Position numbers and translations under genes: made by a program. The notes below the pieces were generated by a model. It saw nothing but the letters and a program-made list of their open reading frames with translations, searched no databases and was not told where the DNA came from. A stretch of 64,000 nucleotides of DNA from Euglena gracilis (Eukaryota > Euglenida > Euglenophyceae > Euglenales). The stretch lies in assembly GCA_039621445.1 (NCBI GenBank), contig CP154956.1, positions 92,400,246 to 92,464,245 on the forward strand. The letters are read 5' to 3'. Positions 44,147-54,690 of this stretch are shown here, piece after piece. The first letter of the stretch is position 1. Each line of letters opens with the position of its first letter.

Positions 44147-45064
44147 TGGGTAGTCGGCCGACCAGTCGGCCGACTACCCACTGTAATGTATTAACGGGTC
44201 CAAACCGCCGACTTTTAAGCCTCCCCATTGTATTTGTAAAAGAACACCTCTCCCCATTGTATTTTCAATATAAGTCAAAATTTGCACAAAAAAAGGTCTT
44301 ATCCCTCCAAGTCTATTGCCAACATAGAAGGGATTTTGTTATTTGAGGGGGGGGGTGCGGGGGGGGAGCCCCCCCCCCCCGCCTATGCCAAAGTGAGCCA
44401 CAAAAACGGCTTAGCCCCCGAGTATGTTGCCAACACAGAAGGGATTTTGTTATTTGAGGCTCGGATGGGGTCGGATGGGGGTTGAGGGGGGAGTTTTCTG
44501 GCTCTCGTCAATTTGCACACAAAAAAGGTCTTATCCCTCCAAGTCTATTGCCAACATAGAAGGGATTTTGTTATTTGAGGGGGGGGTGGGGGGGGCGGAC
44601 CCCCCCCACCGCCTATGCCAAAGTGACGACTTAGCCCCCGAGTATGTTGCCAACACAGAAGGGATTTTGTTATTTGAGGCTCGGATGGGATCGGATGGGG
44701 GTGGAGGGGGCAGTTTTCTGCCTCTCGTGATGCAGAATGCTTGCATTTCTGAAGGATTTTCATGTCATCCCTGTTTCATCGTTGGTTTTTTACCCCTCCG
44801 GACCCCATCAAGGGCCCACCGACCCCCCACCAACCAAAGATTTCCATCTGGGGGTGTTTATTTAGGCGTAAGACACTTATTTGGACCCATCCGGACCATT
44901 TCCGGGTGATTTGGGCCCGCCACAGACCATTTTTATGACCACCGACTAGCCACCGACTAGTTTGCATTGAATTTTCTTCAGGGGGGGGGGGCTTAAACGT
45001 CGGCGGTTTGGACCCGTTAGTACATTAGAGTGGGTAGTCGGCCGACTAGTCGGCCGACTACCCA
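44147..45064. mobile_element. TIR element with palindromic termini
   Basis: Left arm 44147-44227 and right arm 44988-45064 are inverted copies of ~78 bp. From the outside they hold the palindrome GTAGTCGGCCGAC / GTCGGCCGACTAC, then AACGGGTCCAAACCGCCGAC and TTTAAGCC. Another palindrome copy lies outside at 45132-45161, and flanking GGTGGACTGGGGGGG / CCCCCCCAGTCTACC blocks suggest the repeat extends to about 44125-45180. The interior is noncoding and contains its own tandem duplication. Confidence 0.7.
44279..44745 (+). repeat. ~232-bp tandem duplication inside the TIR element
   Basis: The block beginning GGTCTTATCCCTCCAAGTC and ending GGCTCGGATGGGGTCGGATG occurs twice, starting near 44296 and 44528. 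Within each copy AGAAGGGATTTTGTTATTTG occurs twice, so the duplication is nested. Confidence 0.85.
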
Positions 45065-45180
45065 CTACTCCCCCCCCCCCTGTCTCGCCGACTAGCTGCC
45101 GACCAGGCCTAGTCGGCCGACCAATTGGGTAGTCGGCCGACTAGTCGGCCGACTACCCACTACCCCCCCCAGTCTACCGC

Positions 45181-45430
45181 CTTGCGCCGCTAAACAGATG
45201 ACGCCAAAACATCAGGTCGTGTGGGCCGGGTAACAGCAGTACAAATGTACACACGTAAGGCAGACAATTTTTGGCCAGTTAGATGCCTTGTTCCAGTGAA
45301 CACCCCACACTGCCTCTCACCACAAATTTCATCACCATGTAATTTCATCACCATGTAATCAATGGTTGGCGTGAGGAATTGCGTTCGCCGGCTGTCACGG
45401 AGAAGGAGATGGTATCGCACAACTCATGTG
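45181..45430. other. Unassigned stretch
   Basis: No gene seen. Contains a short direct repeat of TTTCATCACCATGTAAT near 45328-45360. Confidence 0.25.
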
Positions 45431-46215
45431 TGTTGGTTCGCGCATTTGCGCAAATGAACACAACTTTGTTTGTGTGCTCTAAGGCTCCTACAAACACATC
45501 ATTTTGAAGCGGTGTATAAGATGTTTTTTTGCGCATTTGCGCAAATGCGCAAATAAACGTAACTCTGTTTATTTGCACAATTGCGCGCACCTACACGCCC
45601 ATCACGTTTTAAAACCTCGTAGGGTCATGGTCCTCATTGGTGTCTTTTTACATAGAAAGTAAAAATACGTGTTGGTGGGCGCATTTGCGCAAATAAACAT
45701 AAACATGTTGGTGCGCGCATTTGCGCAAATGCGCACACCAACAAATTTGTTTGTGGGCGCATTTGCGCCCAACAACACGTCATTTTATCATTATGTTTTA
45801 TCAGCCCAAATGCGCCCACAAACACAATTGTTTTTATTTGCGCAAATGCGCCCACAAACACACATCGGTTGCGTGATGGCTGCCTCACGTAGTCTGTGTG
45901 TCTGTGGTGTTGTGATCTATGAGACTCGGTGTGTTCTTATCGGCGGCGGTGGTATCACAGCCAGTTCAGTCAGCACGTCAGCACCATTTTCAAGTGTCGT
46001 GACAAGTGGTGTGTGCCTCTCTCCTGTTTGACATACAACAGCACAAGTCTCACCCTCAGCCCCATTCACGTTACTTGGTAAGCAGCATTTACACCAAATT
46101 CCTGGGAGTTAATCCCCCCCAATAGAGGGGTGTCACAACACATAAACTGTTCTCCCTGTGTCAGGGTACAGGGTCCCAGACATTTCATAAAATTTGCGCA
46201 TTTGCGCAAATGTGT
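45430..46215. repeat. Cluster 2 of GCGCAAATGCGC palindromic elements
   Basis: Same family as 42285-43400, with copies near 45438, 45530-45590, 45675-45735, 45755-45770, 45810-45860 and a lone one at 46193-46215. Spacing is irregular, both orientations occur, and variants replace TTTATT with GTTGGT. Unique DNA lies at 45871-46190. Confidence 0.8.
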
Positions 46216-46219
46216 CCAT

Positions 46220-46845
46220 TTCAAAGGAAAAACCCTTAAGTGCGAATTTGACCGCCTAAGAAACGTTGTTGGGATTTCCTGACCAGATTTGAACTGTACT
46301 AGGCAATTGTGAGTCACCGGTGAAGGTGTATTTGGACAGATGTGACTGGGAGGGGTACATCCCCCATTTTGATAGACTCAGTGTCCCTTGTGCTTTCATT
46401 TCCCCAGGGGTATACAACAACAGCAAGGCAAAGATGTGCCATGAAAGTCCTTGTCTTAACAATGTCTTTGATGCAACGAAGGTCGAGGACTGCCATGGTG
46501 CCATTGCCACACCTTGGCTGCTGGGGCTGCCTGTGGCTATACTCCTGCTGCGGGGGCAGCCTGAAGCTGTGCCTTTGCTGCTGGAGTAGCCTGAGGCTTG
46601 GTCCTGCTGCTTGATGAGCTGCAGCTGCTGAGCATGCTGCTGCTGGTGCAATCAATGTGGACCCCACTCTCCACGAAGAAGGTTGTCACCAGACTTGAAC
46701 AGCAGAGACTGCAGCAACCAATTGTGACAATAATTGAAACTCCGTCTCCTTGGGGATCTGCAGTGAAGTTTTACAGGCCACCGGCCCGCTTGTCTCAACG
46801 GCGTCTCTTGCGGTGTGGCCGTTGGGGGTAACTCATCATGCCCTG
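46220..46845. other. Unassigned, CTG-rich
   Basis: Imperfect GCTGCTGG/GCAGCCTG repeats near 46505-46650 create frames rich in Leu or Gln. Nothing assignable. Confidence 0.25.
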
Positions 46846-46849
46846 GTTG

Positions 46850-47980
46850 TAGCGGCGGCAGAAAGCTATTCAGCCACAAAAGCCATCAAGGTTGCAGATA
46901 TACGTTGCAGCCAGGTGCTGCCTAGCCCATTCTTGCTTGTCACCGAGGGTTTGCTTCACCAAGCGGCTGAGGACATTAGACCCCTATGGGCCCAGACCTG
47001 ACCAGGGATGGAAGGATAACGAGCTGAACAACCATCCTGGCAAGGTTCGCGCCATGCCAGTGGGCTCTTTTCGCGTATACAGGGGGGCTTTTATTCCGTA
47101 GGTGAAGTATCTTCGGTGACCCAATGGTTTCAGCCAGCGCGTGCCAAGGGCGCGAGCACTGCCTTGGGCATACACCATAGCGGATGTAAGGACTCCCATG
47201 ATGGGTGCCTGTTGTAGTCTTTCAGGAGAATGGTGTGCAATTGAGCGACCGCCTGCACAGCGCCCCGCGGGATGTGTGAGACTGTGCCTCTGAGGTCGTG
47301 TGCAATGTCATCCCAAGTTGGCTCAAGCGACGGGCAGCGCTGTGACAAGGGGGTCCCATGCCGTCTGCATCCTGGCAAGAAAGGCTGGGGTGGGTCAGTC
47401 TCCATTGCTGTCGTCATTGCAGTGGTGGGGGCTGATCTGGACGCTGCAGGGGCCAGCGGTGGTCCATCAAGTTCAATGGCCACCGATAATTCTAGATCCA
47501 AGTTGGTCCCACTTTCGTTTGGCCGGTCCGGCGCAACACTTGGCCTCCGGGTTTGGAGGCCTCTCTTAGTTGGCCACCCTGTCCGCGGGCCGGGTTTTCC
47601 TCAACATCGCCACACGAGAGAAAGCCCTCCTCTTCCCCGAAGGCAGAATCCCCTCGCATGCCTGTCCCAAGACTCTGAAGAACCCAGTGTTGCCGCTGTC
47701 GGGCAGGTCCCCCTTGGGAATGTTTTCTTCTGGAGAGGAACCGTGTTACTGGGGTGGGGGCATGGTTTTGGACCCGTTGTCTCAGTGGGATTTTTTGGGC
47801 CGGCCCTCCTGGTGAAGCATGCCCCCGAAGTGATGCCCTGGGGAAGGTGGCATTGGGACCTTCCGTTTTAGCATTCCTGATTTTCCTGCAGAAAAATCTT
47901 TCAGGCTGGCCTTCCAACTGACAAATGGCACTGGGCAAAATGCCCTCAGAAAGATGGGACTGGGCACAACACAGAACCAA
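46850..47980 (-). pseudogene. Internally deleted non-LTR retrotransposon
   Basis: Read on the minus strand: an N-terminal part with a 2A-like motif at 47591-47611; a region read as LDLELSVAIELDG, then PTWDDIAHDLRGTVSHIPRG and WCMPKAVLAPLARAG, typical of the segment before the reverse transcriptase in LINEs of this class; and then, with no RT domain, the family tail (GWLFSSLSFHPWSGLGP near 47030, LSRLVKQTLGDKQEWARQH and RISATLMAFVAE near 46865). Several one-base shifts are needed. The RT and cysteine region are deleted between about 47130 and 47040. Clearly dead as an autonomous element. Confidence 0.65.
47591..47611 (-). other. 2A-like ribosome-skipping motif, frameshifted
   Basis: The minus strand reads LSCGDVEENP then AR. 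The expected Gly-Pro ending is present in the overlapping frame. That same shifted frame is the one that continues into the pre-RT region at 47501-47130, so one base appears lost inside the motif. 2A sequences near the N-terminus are known from non-LTR retrotransposons. Confidence 0.6.
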
Positions 47981-49930
47981 GCAGAAAATACAATGGCTGG
48001 CAGTAGCTGTGAAATCTGCCGGAGGGCCTTTGGGGGGGCCAATGTGCCAGTGCCAGTGCCAGTGCCAGTGGCAGAAAAACCAACTCCTTCACACAGGCAA
48101 AAAGGCTAGGCAGAGCCGGGAAGGGACCACAACGCTCCCTGGCCACCGGTTGGGGACCGTTGTGGGCCAAGGGGGTTTGGGTTGAAACCACATCCCCCCA
48201 CAGACTGGTGGGACAAGGCTCAATGCCAGGAGAAAATGGGGCAGGGTGTTTACTGAAATCTCCTGCCTGGCACCCTTTATCCCACAACAGGGCAAAGCAC
48301 AGAACCTGGGGAAGAAAACAACATGCAGTGACAATTAAATCTACATATAGGCCATGGGGGGCCACCAGGCCAGAACCAGACAAACGTCAATACAGGCAAT
48401 TAGGCCCAAAGGCTGGGTGGGGACCACAGTTGCCTGTGGCCACTGGTGGGGACCGTCGTGGACCACAGGGACAGGCCAGGGGCCAATGGATACAGAGGAT
48501 GTTGCCACAGCACAAACTGGTGCACTGAACTTGTGTTAATACTGTAGCAGCTGTGAGAAGTCCCAGATGCGGAAGGAAGGAGATCCGTCATCTGAATCCA
48601 TGGTACTGGGCTAGGAGCCACCAGGTGAAGTAGCAATATGACCAGAACCAAACTAGGAGAAATGTAGCAGCAAAACAGACGCAGGGTGAGACAAGTATTT
48701 CGAAGATGCCACTTTGCCGAGTTCAATTGACTTTGCACTGCCGGTCTGACATTTTGTGTGAAAAATACAGTAATTAGGAAACCTAAAAAGATATAAAACA
48801 CTTCGCAATTTCTGGTAGGAATTTACTTTGGGGGTGAAAGTTTGCGGTTTTAATGTGGGCGCTAAAAAAAACGGCAGGGGGTCCATGTTTCGGCGCTCTA
48901 AAACGAATTTAGAGTTGCGAAACAAAAGTCACAGTTGGGGAAAGCTGTCAGTACCAGGGCACAAGCCTACCTAACGCAACCGGTCGCCGTCTCTTGGCAA
49001 CAATCGAAAAAGCCGGCAGTAAATCCAGCCTCCTCGATGTCCACCCGCTCCGCCGCAAGCCGGGCAGAAGAGGTTCAGACAGAACACTTCTTCCGCCGGA
49101 TGGAGACACAGGGGGCTTTTGGCCGGACCAACCTAGCCGGCTGGCAGACCAACCTAGCCAACCAACATGCCGGCTGTCCAGAATGGGGGTTTTTGAGGTC
49201 GAGGAACCCAGAAAATTTCAACCTGTGGGTGTTCAATTTTCAAGTTGAAAATTTCATTTTTTTTTGAAAATTTCATCAAAAAAAAGCTTCAAAAACTTAA
49301 AACTAACACATAAGAACATGGATAACAGAAAAATCAAGGCCGCACAAACCAATTAAGGTGGAATTGTTGCTTGCCAAGGAACCTTTAAGCATCTTGAACT
49401 TACTTCTCAGATAAAAAAGGCACCCGTTTAATTGACTTCAGTTTCAAGTGCTCAAAACACTTGGTCATTCTCAAAACTTCTTTCCAAATCCAACTTTGTT
49501 GTGAATTCTTTCCATTGAAATCAACTCTGTCTCAATCTCAATGTCATGTGAATAATGAACCCTAATGAGCATCATTTACTCAAACATGAACTAAATCCCC
49601 GTGGCTCCCATTCATCATCCAAAAGATGAACAGTGAAATGTGCCAGACGTAGCATGAAAGATGTCCCAGAAATGTCCAGAAGAAAACGTTCATAGGATTT
49701 GTTGGAACACTGTCTTAAAAAAACCACTTTGAAGTCATGCCATAGACAAATGAAATGATGCTTAAGTATGGTGAAGATGCATGCATGTCGCCTTCAAAAA
49801 TGTTTGGCAGTTTATAAACACTACAGAAGAACACAGCAAGAGCAAGAACAGGGAACATACCTTCAACTGTGCAGCGATCACCACGAACTTGGTCCGAAAT
49901 GAACTATATTTCTTCGAATTCAATCATTTC
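47981..49930. other. Unassigned stretch with a local duplication
   Basis: 48130-48180 (GGCCACCGGTTGGGGACCG) and 48437-48470 (GGCCACTGGTGGGGACCG) are diverged copies about 300 bp apart. GCCAGT hexamers lie at 48048-48076. 49270-49930 is A/T-rich and gene-free as far as I can see. No protein family recognised. Confidence 0.3.
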
Positions 49931-50112
49931 AAGCAGTAAAACCTCTATTTTGATTGTGCCTCCATCTGAATTCAAAATGTCTGTCCGCCTTCACCCGTGA
50001 AATTCCATCTGCCATGGACTGTGGAAAAGTTCGTCGCATTAATGGCATTAATTTCGGTCCTAATTTAGTGCCCGCGAACTTAAAATTCAAGGATAAAGAC
50101 AAACAAACAGTA

Positions 50113-50183
50113 GGACTCACCCGGATTCGAACCGGGGTCATGGGAATTGGATTCCCATGCGTTAACCGATACACTATAAGACC
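50113..50183 (-). tRNA. tRNA-Trp (CCA anticodon)
   Basis: The minus strand folds into a full cloverleaf. The acceptor is GGTCTTA/TGAGTCC with one mismatch and one wobble. The D stem is GTGT/ACGC with a GGTTA loop. The anticodon stem TGGGA/TCCCA has loop ATCCAAT, so the anticodon is CCA. The T arm is CCCGG TTCGAAT CCGGG. The B box GGTTCGAATCC is perfect and the A box TAGTGTATCGG is good. The base before the invariant T33 is A, which is unusual for Trp. Flanked by mobile remnants, it may be a real gene or a recent pseudogene. Confidence 0.7.
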
Positions 50184-50189
50184 GACGAA

Positions 50190-50454
50190 TGGAAGTGGAA
50201 ATAAGACTATGTAAAATTTTTCAAGCCGTTCTCCTTTGTGTGCCGAACTTTGTCCCGGCCGGCAGTAAAAACGCTCATGTGTCTTTCCGGTCGTTATATT
50301 TTTCAAACTGGTGGAATTTTCCGAATGGAGAGGTAAATATGGGGGGGTCGTTATCAGAGGGGGGTCGTTCTAAATGGGGGGGGTTTAATGGAACGCCGAA
50401 AAGACAAGCATTGCAAAACTTGTGCAATTTGTAAATTATAAATTACGTGAAATT
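50190..50454. other. Unassigned stretch
   Basis: Short G runs and A/T-rich sequence; no gene seen. Confidence 0.25.
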
Positions 50455-50760
50455 ACAGTTTTGCTATTTACAGGGGGTGTACCCCCGACCCCCCCCCCGC
50501 GACCCACACATGTTCCGCATCCCAGGTTTGAGCCCAAATGCACCTTATTCGGATTTTGCACCCAAAGCTGTAATTAAAATTGCCAAAACTGTGTGACAAA
50601 CACCTAATTCGATCTATTTTTGGGCCCAACATTTCCAAAAATAGGTGACATGTAACGTTGTGTGTGAGGTCACATTGGTCACTTGTGGCCTGTCAAAAAT
50701 GCCATGTTCACCCCTGCGACCCCCCCCCCCCCGACCCCACCTGCGACCCGTACACCCCCA
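50455..50760 (+). repeat. C-rich dispersed repeat, copy 1
   Basis: Contains two C-rich cassettes (CCGCGACCCACACATG at about 50506; CCCTGCGACCC at about 50714). Between them lies text such as AAAAATAGGTGACATG and GGTCACTTGTGGCCTGTC. The same order recurs at 58430-58740. Confidence 0.65.
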
Positions 50761-50899
50761 CAGTTATTTTCAGTGATTTTACGGTAATTTCTGAAATGTT
50801 AACCCCCCCATACACCCCACCCATTTTATTGGTTTTTTACCCGACTTTTTTGACCCGTTTTTTCACCCAAACTCCACAAGGTTTCGGGCCCAAAATGGT

Positions 50900-50995
50900 G
50901 TGTCGGGGGGTCGAAAAACACTCATTTTCGGCTCAAAAACAATTTTTCCAGGTCCGGGAGGCCAAAAAAAAAAACACTTCGGGCAAAAGAAATTT
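50900..50995 (-). repeat. Dispersed array sub-repeat fragment
   Basis: GGGTCGAAAAACACTCATTT, TCGGCTCAAAAACAATTTTT and CCAGGTCCGGGAGGCCAAAA reproduce the ~160-bp sub-repeat of the 2-20 kb array in reverse orientation, outside the array. Confidence 0.75.
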
Positions 50996-51950
50996 CCACC
51001 CCCCTCCTTGGTGGCCGAGGGTCCTCATCAGATGTGCCAAACCTCATACTCATACATATTCTGCCCAAATGCTAAAAAAGGGGGTCAAAGATGGCTGTGA
51101 GATTTGCATTTGAGACAAGTGGAAGACGAGTGGGCTTCCCCCAAACCCAAAAGCTCAAATCAAACAATTTGCCTTGGGAAGTTTCAGACAAGAATTTATT
51201 TTTGGTGATGTTAACTCCATCCCAAATTGGGAAATAGCCCCTTCATTCAATCAAAAATGAACCTGAAGTTGGGTTCTTTTTGCAACCACTATGAGCTTAA
51301 GAGAGCAGTTGTTGACAGGTGGAATCCTCATCGTGTGAATTGAAAGAGAATTTTGAACTCCACTACCTTGCAAGGCGCCTTGCCCACGTAACCGTGGTGA
51401 TAACCGCGGTGTGGGCTCCTCCTGTGACTCGTGTCCGAGATTCACCCCCTCCAGTGGAAGGACAACATACTTGGCAGCTTGTTTTTTTTGGATGCTGCTT
51501 TTTTTGCTTTTTTAAAAAAATTAACAATTTTTTTCTTTTAAAAAAGCCAACAGGGTTTTGCACAAAAAATTTTTGAATGCATATTTTTTTACCATTTTTG
51601 GCCACTTCTGGGTCATTTCCGCCAACTTTTTTTGTTCCACAAAAATGAAAAAGACATAAAATTGCATTTTTTTGATGTTTTGGATGTTTCTGACCATTTT
51701 TTGGCACTTTTTGAGTTTGGTAGGATTCGAAGTATGGTTTGGGTATTTTCTTTAGGCATGGCTCGGCACGGCTCGCACAAGTTTCGCGCGTGTCGTGCCC
51801 GCACGTCGCCCGTGCGAGCGCGTCGCCCGTGTCGGCGTGCTGTTCTTTGCCCTCGGGACGGGTCACAGCGAGCCGTTACACCCGCCTGTCACTTGGGCGG
51901 TTTCACTTTGATTTCCGTTGGCCTTACCCAGAGGGGTGTTGGTCCTTTTC
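50996..51950. other. Unassigned stretch
   Basis: Holds a CAAGGCGCCTTG palindrome at 51370 and a CpG-rich patch at 51760-51850. No gene recognised. Confidence 0.3.
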
Positions 51951-51954
51951 CATT

Positions 51955-51975
51955 TGTGTGTGTGTGGTGTCTATG

Positions 51976-52006
<31 letters not shown>

Positions 52007-52088
52007 GTGTGTGGTGTGTGGTGTGTGGTGTGTGGTGTGTGGTGCGTGGTGTGTGGTGTGTGGTGTGTGTGTGTGTCTGTGTGTGGTG

Positions 52089-52119
<31 letters not shown>

Positions 52120-52217
52120 GTGTGTGGTGTGTGTGGTGTGTGGTGTGTGCGCGCGCGCGCGTGTGTGTGCGTGCGTGCGTGCACTTGCGCGTGCGCGTGC
52201 GCGCGTGTGTGTGTGGG
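51955..52217. repeat. TG/GGTGTGT microsatellite
   Basis: Long (TG)n tract with interspersed GGTGTG and GCGCGC variants; the Val/Cys-rich frames across it are meaningless. Confidence 0.97.
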
Positions 52218-53570
52218 AGATGGTGCTACCATTTCCTCTTCCCACCCCAATACGATCACATTTGTGAGGAATGAAATTCCTGATTAAAAAGCATAAAAAG
52301 TAGCATACGGTCCTGAATTCAACACTAAAGAATGGCCTGGAAAGAAGAGTAGACTAGTGCAGGGGGCAGCGGCAATGCCATATGTCAATCATTGGCTTGG
52401 GCGGTGCTGGCCGGGGGAGGGGGGGGAACATGCAAGAGCCCCCGAGGTGGTGTATGACACCTGGCGGGAGGACACTGCATAACTGTCTGGCTGCTTCCCC
52501 AAGAGCGAAATGCCATCATCCGCCAAATGCTCCCCCCCCCCCCGTTGGTCCGGGGCACATGTGCCACTTTGGGCCAGGGGGGACTCAAACGACTCCAACG
52601 TCTTCTCCAACAAAACGAACAACGTCTTCGTCCAAAACAAAGGAAAGGAAAAAAAGGAGGAACCCCTGGGCCCTAACAGGCTTCTTTTCCCCAACACCCG
52701 GCGGAGTGCCTTGTGCCATGAGGTGCCAGCCCATAAGAGGCACCCCTTCCCCGGGGGTCAGGGATGGACCCTGGTGCCTGCCGACCTAGCCAACTTTCCT
52801 TTGAAAAGGGGCATTTTCGGGCCCGGCGTGTGCGGTGCCAGGGGCGTGTTGGAGCACCAACCACCCCAAAACACTGACCATTCCCGGGGGGTTCGAAAGC
52901 GCCCTGCTTACCTGCCTGCCCATAGTTCCCCCCCTCGGGGGTTTGCGGTTCCTCAAAATGCAGCCCGGCCCCAACAGCCTTCGGGGCCAACTTTGGAGGG
53001 GCGATCGACTCCCCGTGCCCAGGGGGCGAATGGGCAACAGGTTGGGGCTTGCAGGTCGGTGTTGCTACCACTTAGATGGAGAAATGAAACTTCATGGTGT
53101 TGAGATCTGACCCAAAGCCTCCCTGTTACCTCCCCCTTTGCAATCTCGACTGGCATGAATGTCGAGAAGTAAATTGTCGTCTGACGCAATCCCGATAGTC
53201 GGTGCAGGTCGAACAGACTTTTCTCGACGATTGTTTTTGACGTGAGTTTTGTCCTGCGAAGAGAGTTGACCAACAGCGCTTACATTGTCGATTTTCCCAG
53301 ATCCCCAGAACAGGAATCGCAATTGTCCACTTGGTTCCCAACAAACTACTGCAATCATAAATCACAGTTAAGAATTCAAAAGACACAGTCGCAAAGTGTC
53401 GCGTATGCAAGGCGTGTCGAGGTGTCACGAAGGCAAAATCCTTTTCCACACAGAAACAGGACCCTGGCGACGTTCCAGGTCGTCTTCAATTTAACCACCA
53501 CATCCCACACACTCCTCCACAGCATCATGGTGCTGCCGCAGTCCCCACTGCTGGCTCGCCCCCCTCCCAC
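52218..53570. other. Unassigned stretch
   Basis: Frames of 130-200 codons occur on both strands between 52510 and 53100 but overlap each other and lack family features. It may be the 5' part of the retrotransposon at 53579. Confidence 0.3.
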
Positions 53571-53809
53571 CCCAAAATGTGCCCAACCCCGTCCCCACCA
53601 CGGCCCACCCTCCACCATTCACTTTCGCCCACCAACCTCAATCTCCAAGATCCCGAGCTACCTTTTGCCCCCATCTCCCATCCTCATTCGTCCCCTTTCC
53701 ATCCCCTCCCTGGCTTTCTCTCCATGGTTCCACAATTTGTGATTCAGGTCTTCAAATGTCCTCATTGCAAGCACAAAGCTCATGGATGCGGGATTTTTGC
53801 AATGATGAA

Positions 53810-53833
53810 GATATCGAGTCAAATCCAGGGCCG
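53810..53833 (+). other. Intact 2A-like motif (DIESNPGP)
   Basis: Codons read DIESNPGP, preceded by WMRDFCNDE, an exact fit to the D-(V/I)-E-x-N-P-G-P consensus that causes ribosomal skipping between Gly and Pro. It lies in an open frame from 53579 to 54118. Confidence 0.7.
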
Positions 53834-53939
53834 ACTTCGCCTTCGGATCCTGGGGCAGCTTTCAAGGCGGTGAATCAATCAGCTGCTATCATCAACCTGG
53901 CGCCTCCGCCACTGTCCGCCTCCCCCAGGGGGGGGGGGG

Positions 53940-54370
53940 ATGCGTTTCGCATTTTTTCGCATTTTTGCGCATTTTTTGCGCATTTTTTCAAATTTTCCAA
54001 AAATGCGCATTTTTCGCATTTTTTCGCATTTTTTGCGCATTTTTTCGTTTTTTTCAGCGCATTTTTTTGCTTTTTGGCACATTTTTTCGTGATTTTCCAA
54101 AGTTTTCGCATTTTTTGACCATTTTTGCAATTTTTTGCAAAAATTTGAAATTTTCGACTTTTTTTGAAATTTACATTTTCCTCATTATTCTACATAATTT
54201 CTTCAAATTTGGTGCCATTTTTGCATGTTTTTGGGTAATTTTTGCATTTTCGTGATTTTTGCGCATTTTTTCTCGGATTTTGCACATTTTTGCGCATTTT
54301 TTCCAAAAATGCGCATTTTTTGCGCATTTTTTGCGCATTTTTGCGCATTTTTGCGCATTTTTTCCGAGGC
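53940..54370. repeat. GCGCATTTTT low-complexity repeat
   Basis: Dozens of irregular copies of GCGCATTTTT / TTTTCGCATTTTTT with inverted versions (CCAAAAATGCGCATTTTT at 53997 and 54303). Sequence style recalls the array sub-repeats but without close homology. Confidence 0.9.
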
Positions 54371-54690
54371 CGGGCGAGCGCATTTTTCCCCCCCCCTGCC
54401 TCCTCCTCCGCTTCCGCACCAGCAGGACCAAACCACTGGGCTGAGCGCGGTCCAGATTCCTCAGATTCCGAGGAAGAGGGCCCAGGCCTTTTCCATTGCC
54501 CATTTCCCCCCTGCTGCAAGTCCCTCCGACACAGCTTTCAGGGTTGGATCACAAAGCGGCTCGCTACAAACATGGCAGAACATGGCAGCAGTGGAACACA
54601 GAAAGATTACAAAAAACCAACCAGTCTGTGAAGCCGCATTTTTTTCCTTGTCTTGCCGTGTCTTTACCCAGGCATCAGCCTCTTGCTGCG

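Larger units (their letters stand above)
53579..54690 (+). pseudogene. Second internally deleted non-LTR retrotransposon
   Basis: The plus strand carries a Pro-rich N-terminal frame with a canonical 2A-like motif at 53810-53833 and, about 750 bp on, the family tail (NMAAVEHRKITKNQPVCEAA at 54578-54637). That tail matches NMASMENKKITKHQRICEAA at 38.4 kb in the same frame. Between them the coding region is replaced by GCGCATTTTT low-complexity DNA (53940-54370). The layout (2A motif, deletion, tail) is the same as at 46.85-47.98 kb on the other strand. Confidence 0.5.

Noticed and set aside
51632-52287. Val/Cys-rich frames over the TG tract
   Set aside because: Pure translation of a dinucleotide repeat.
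52510-53103. 198-codon plus-strand frame as a host gene
   Set aside because: Opposed by equally long minus-strand frames, low-complexity composition, no start context or domain.
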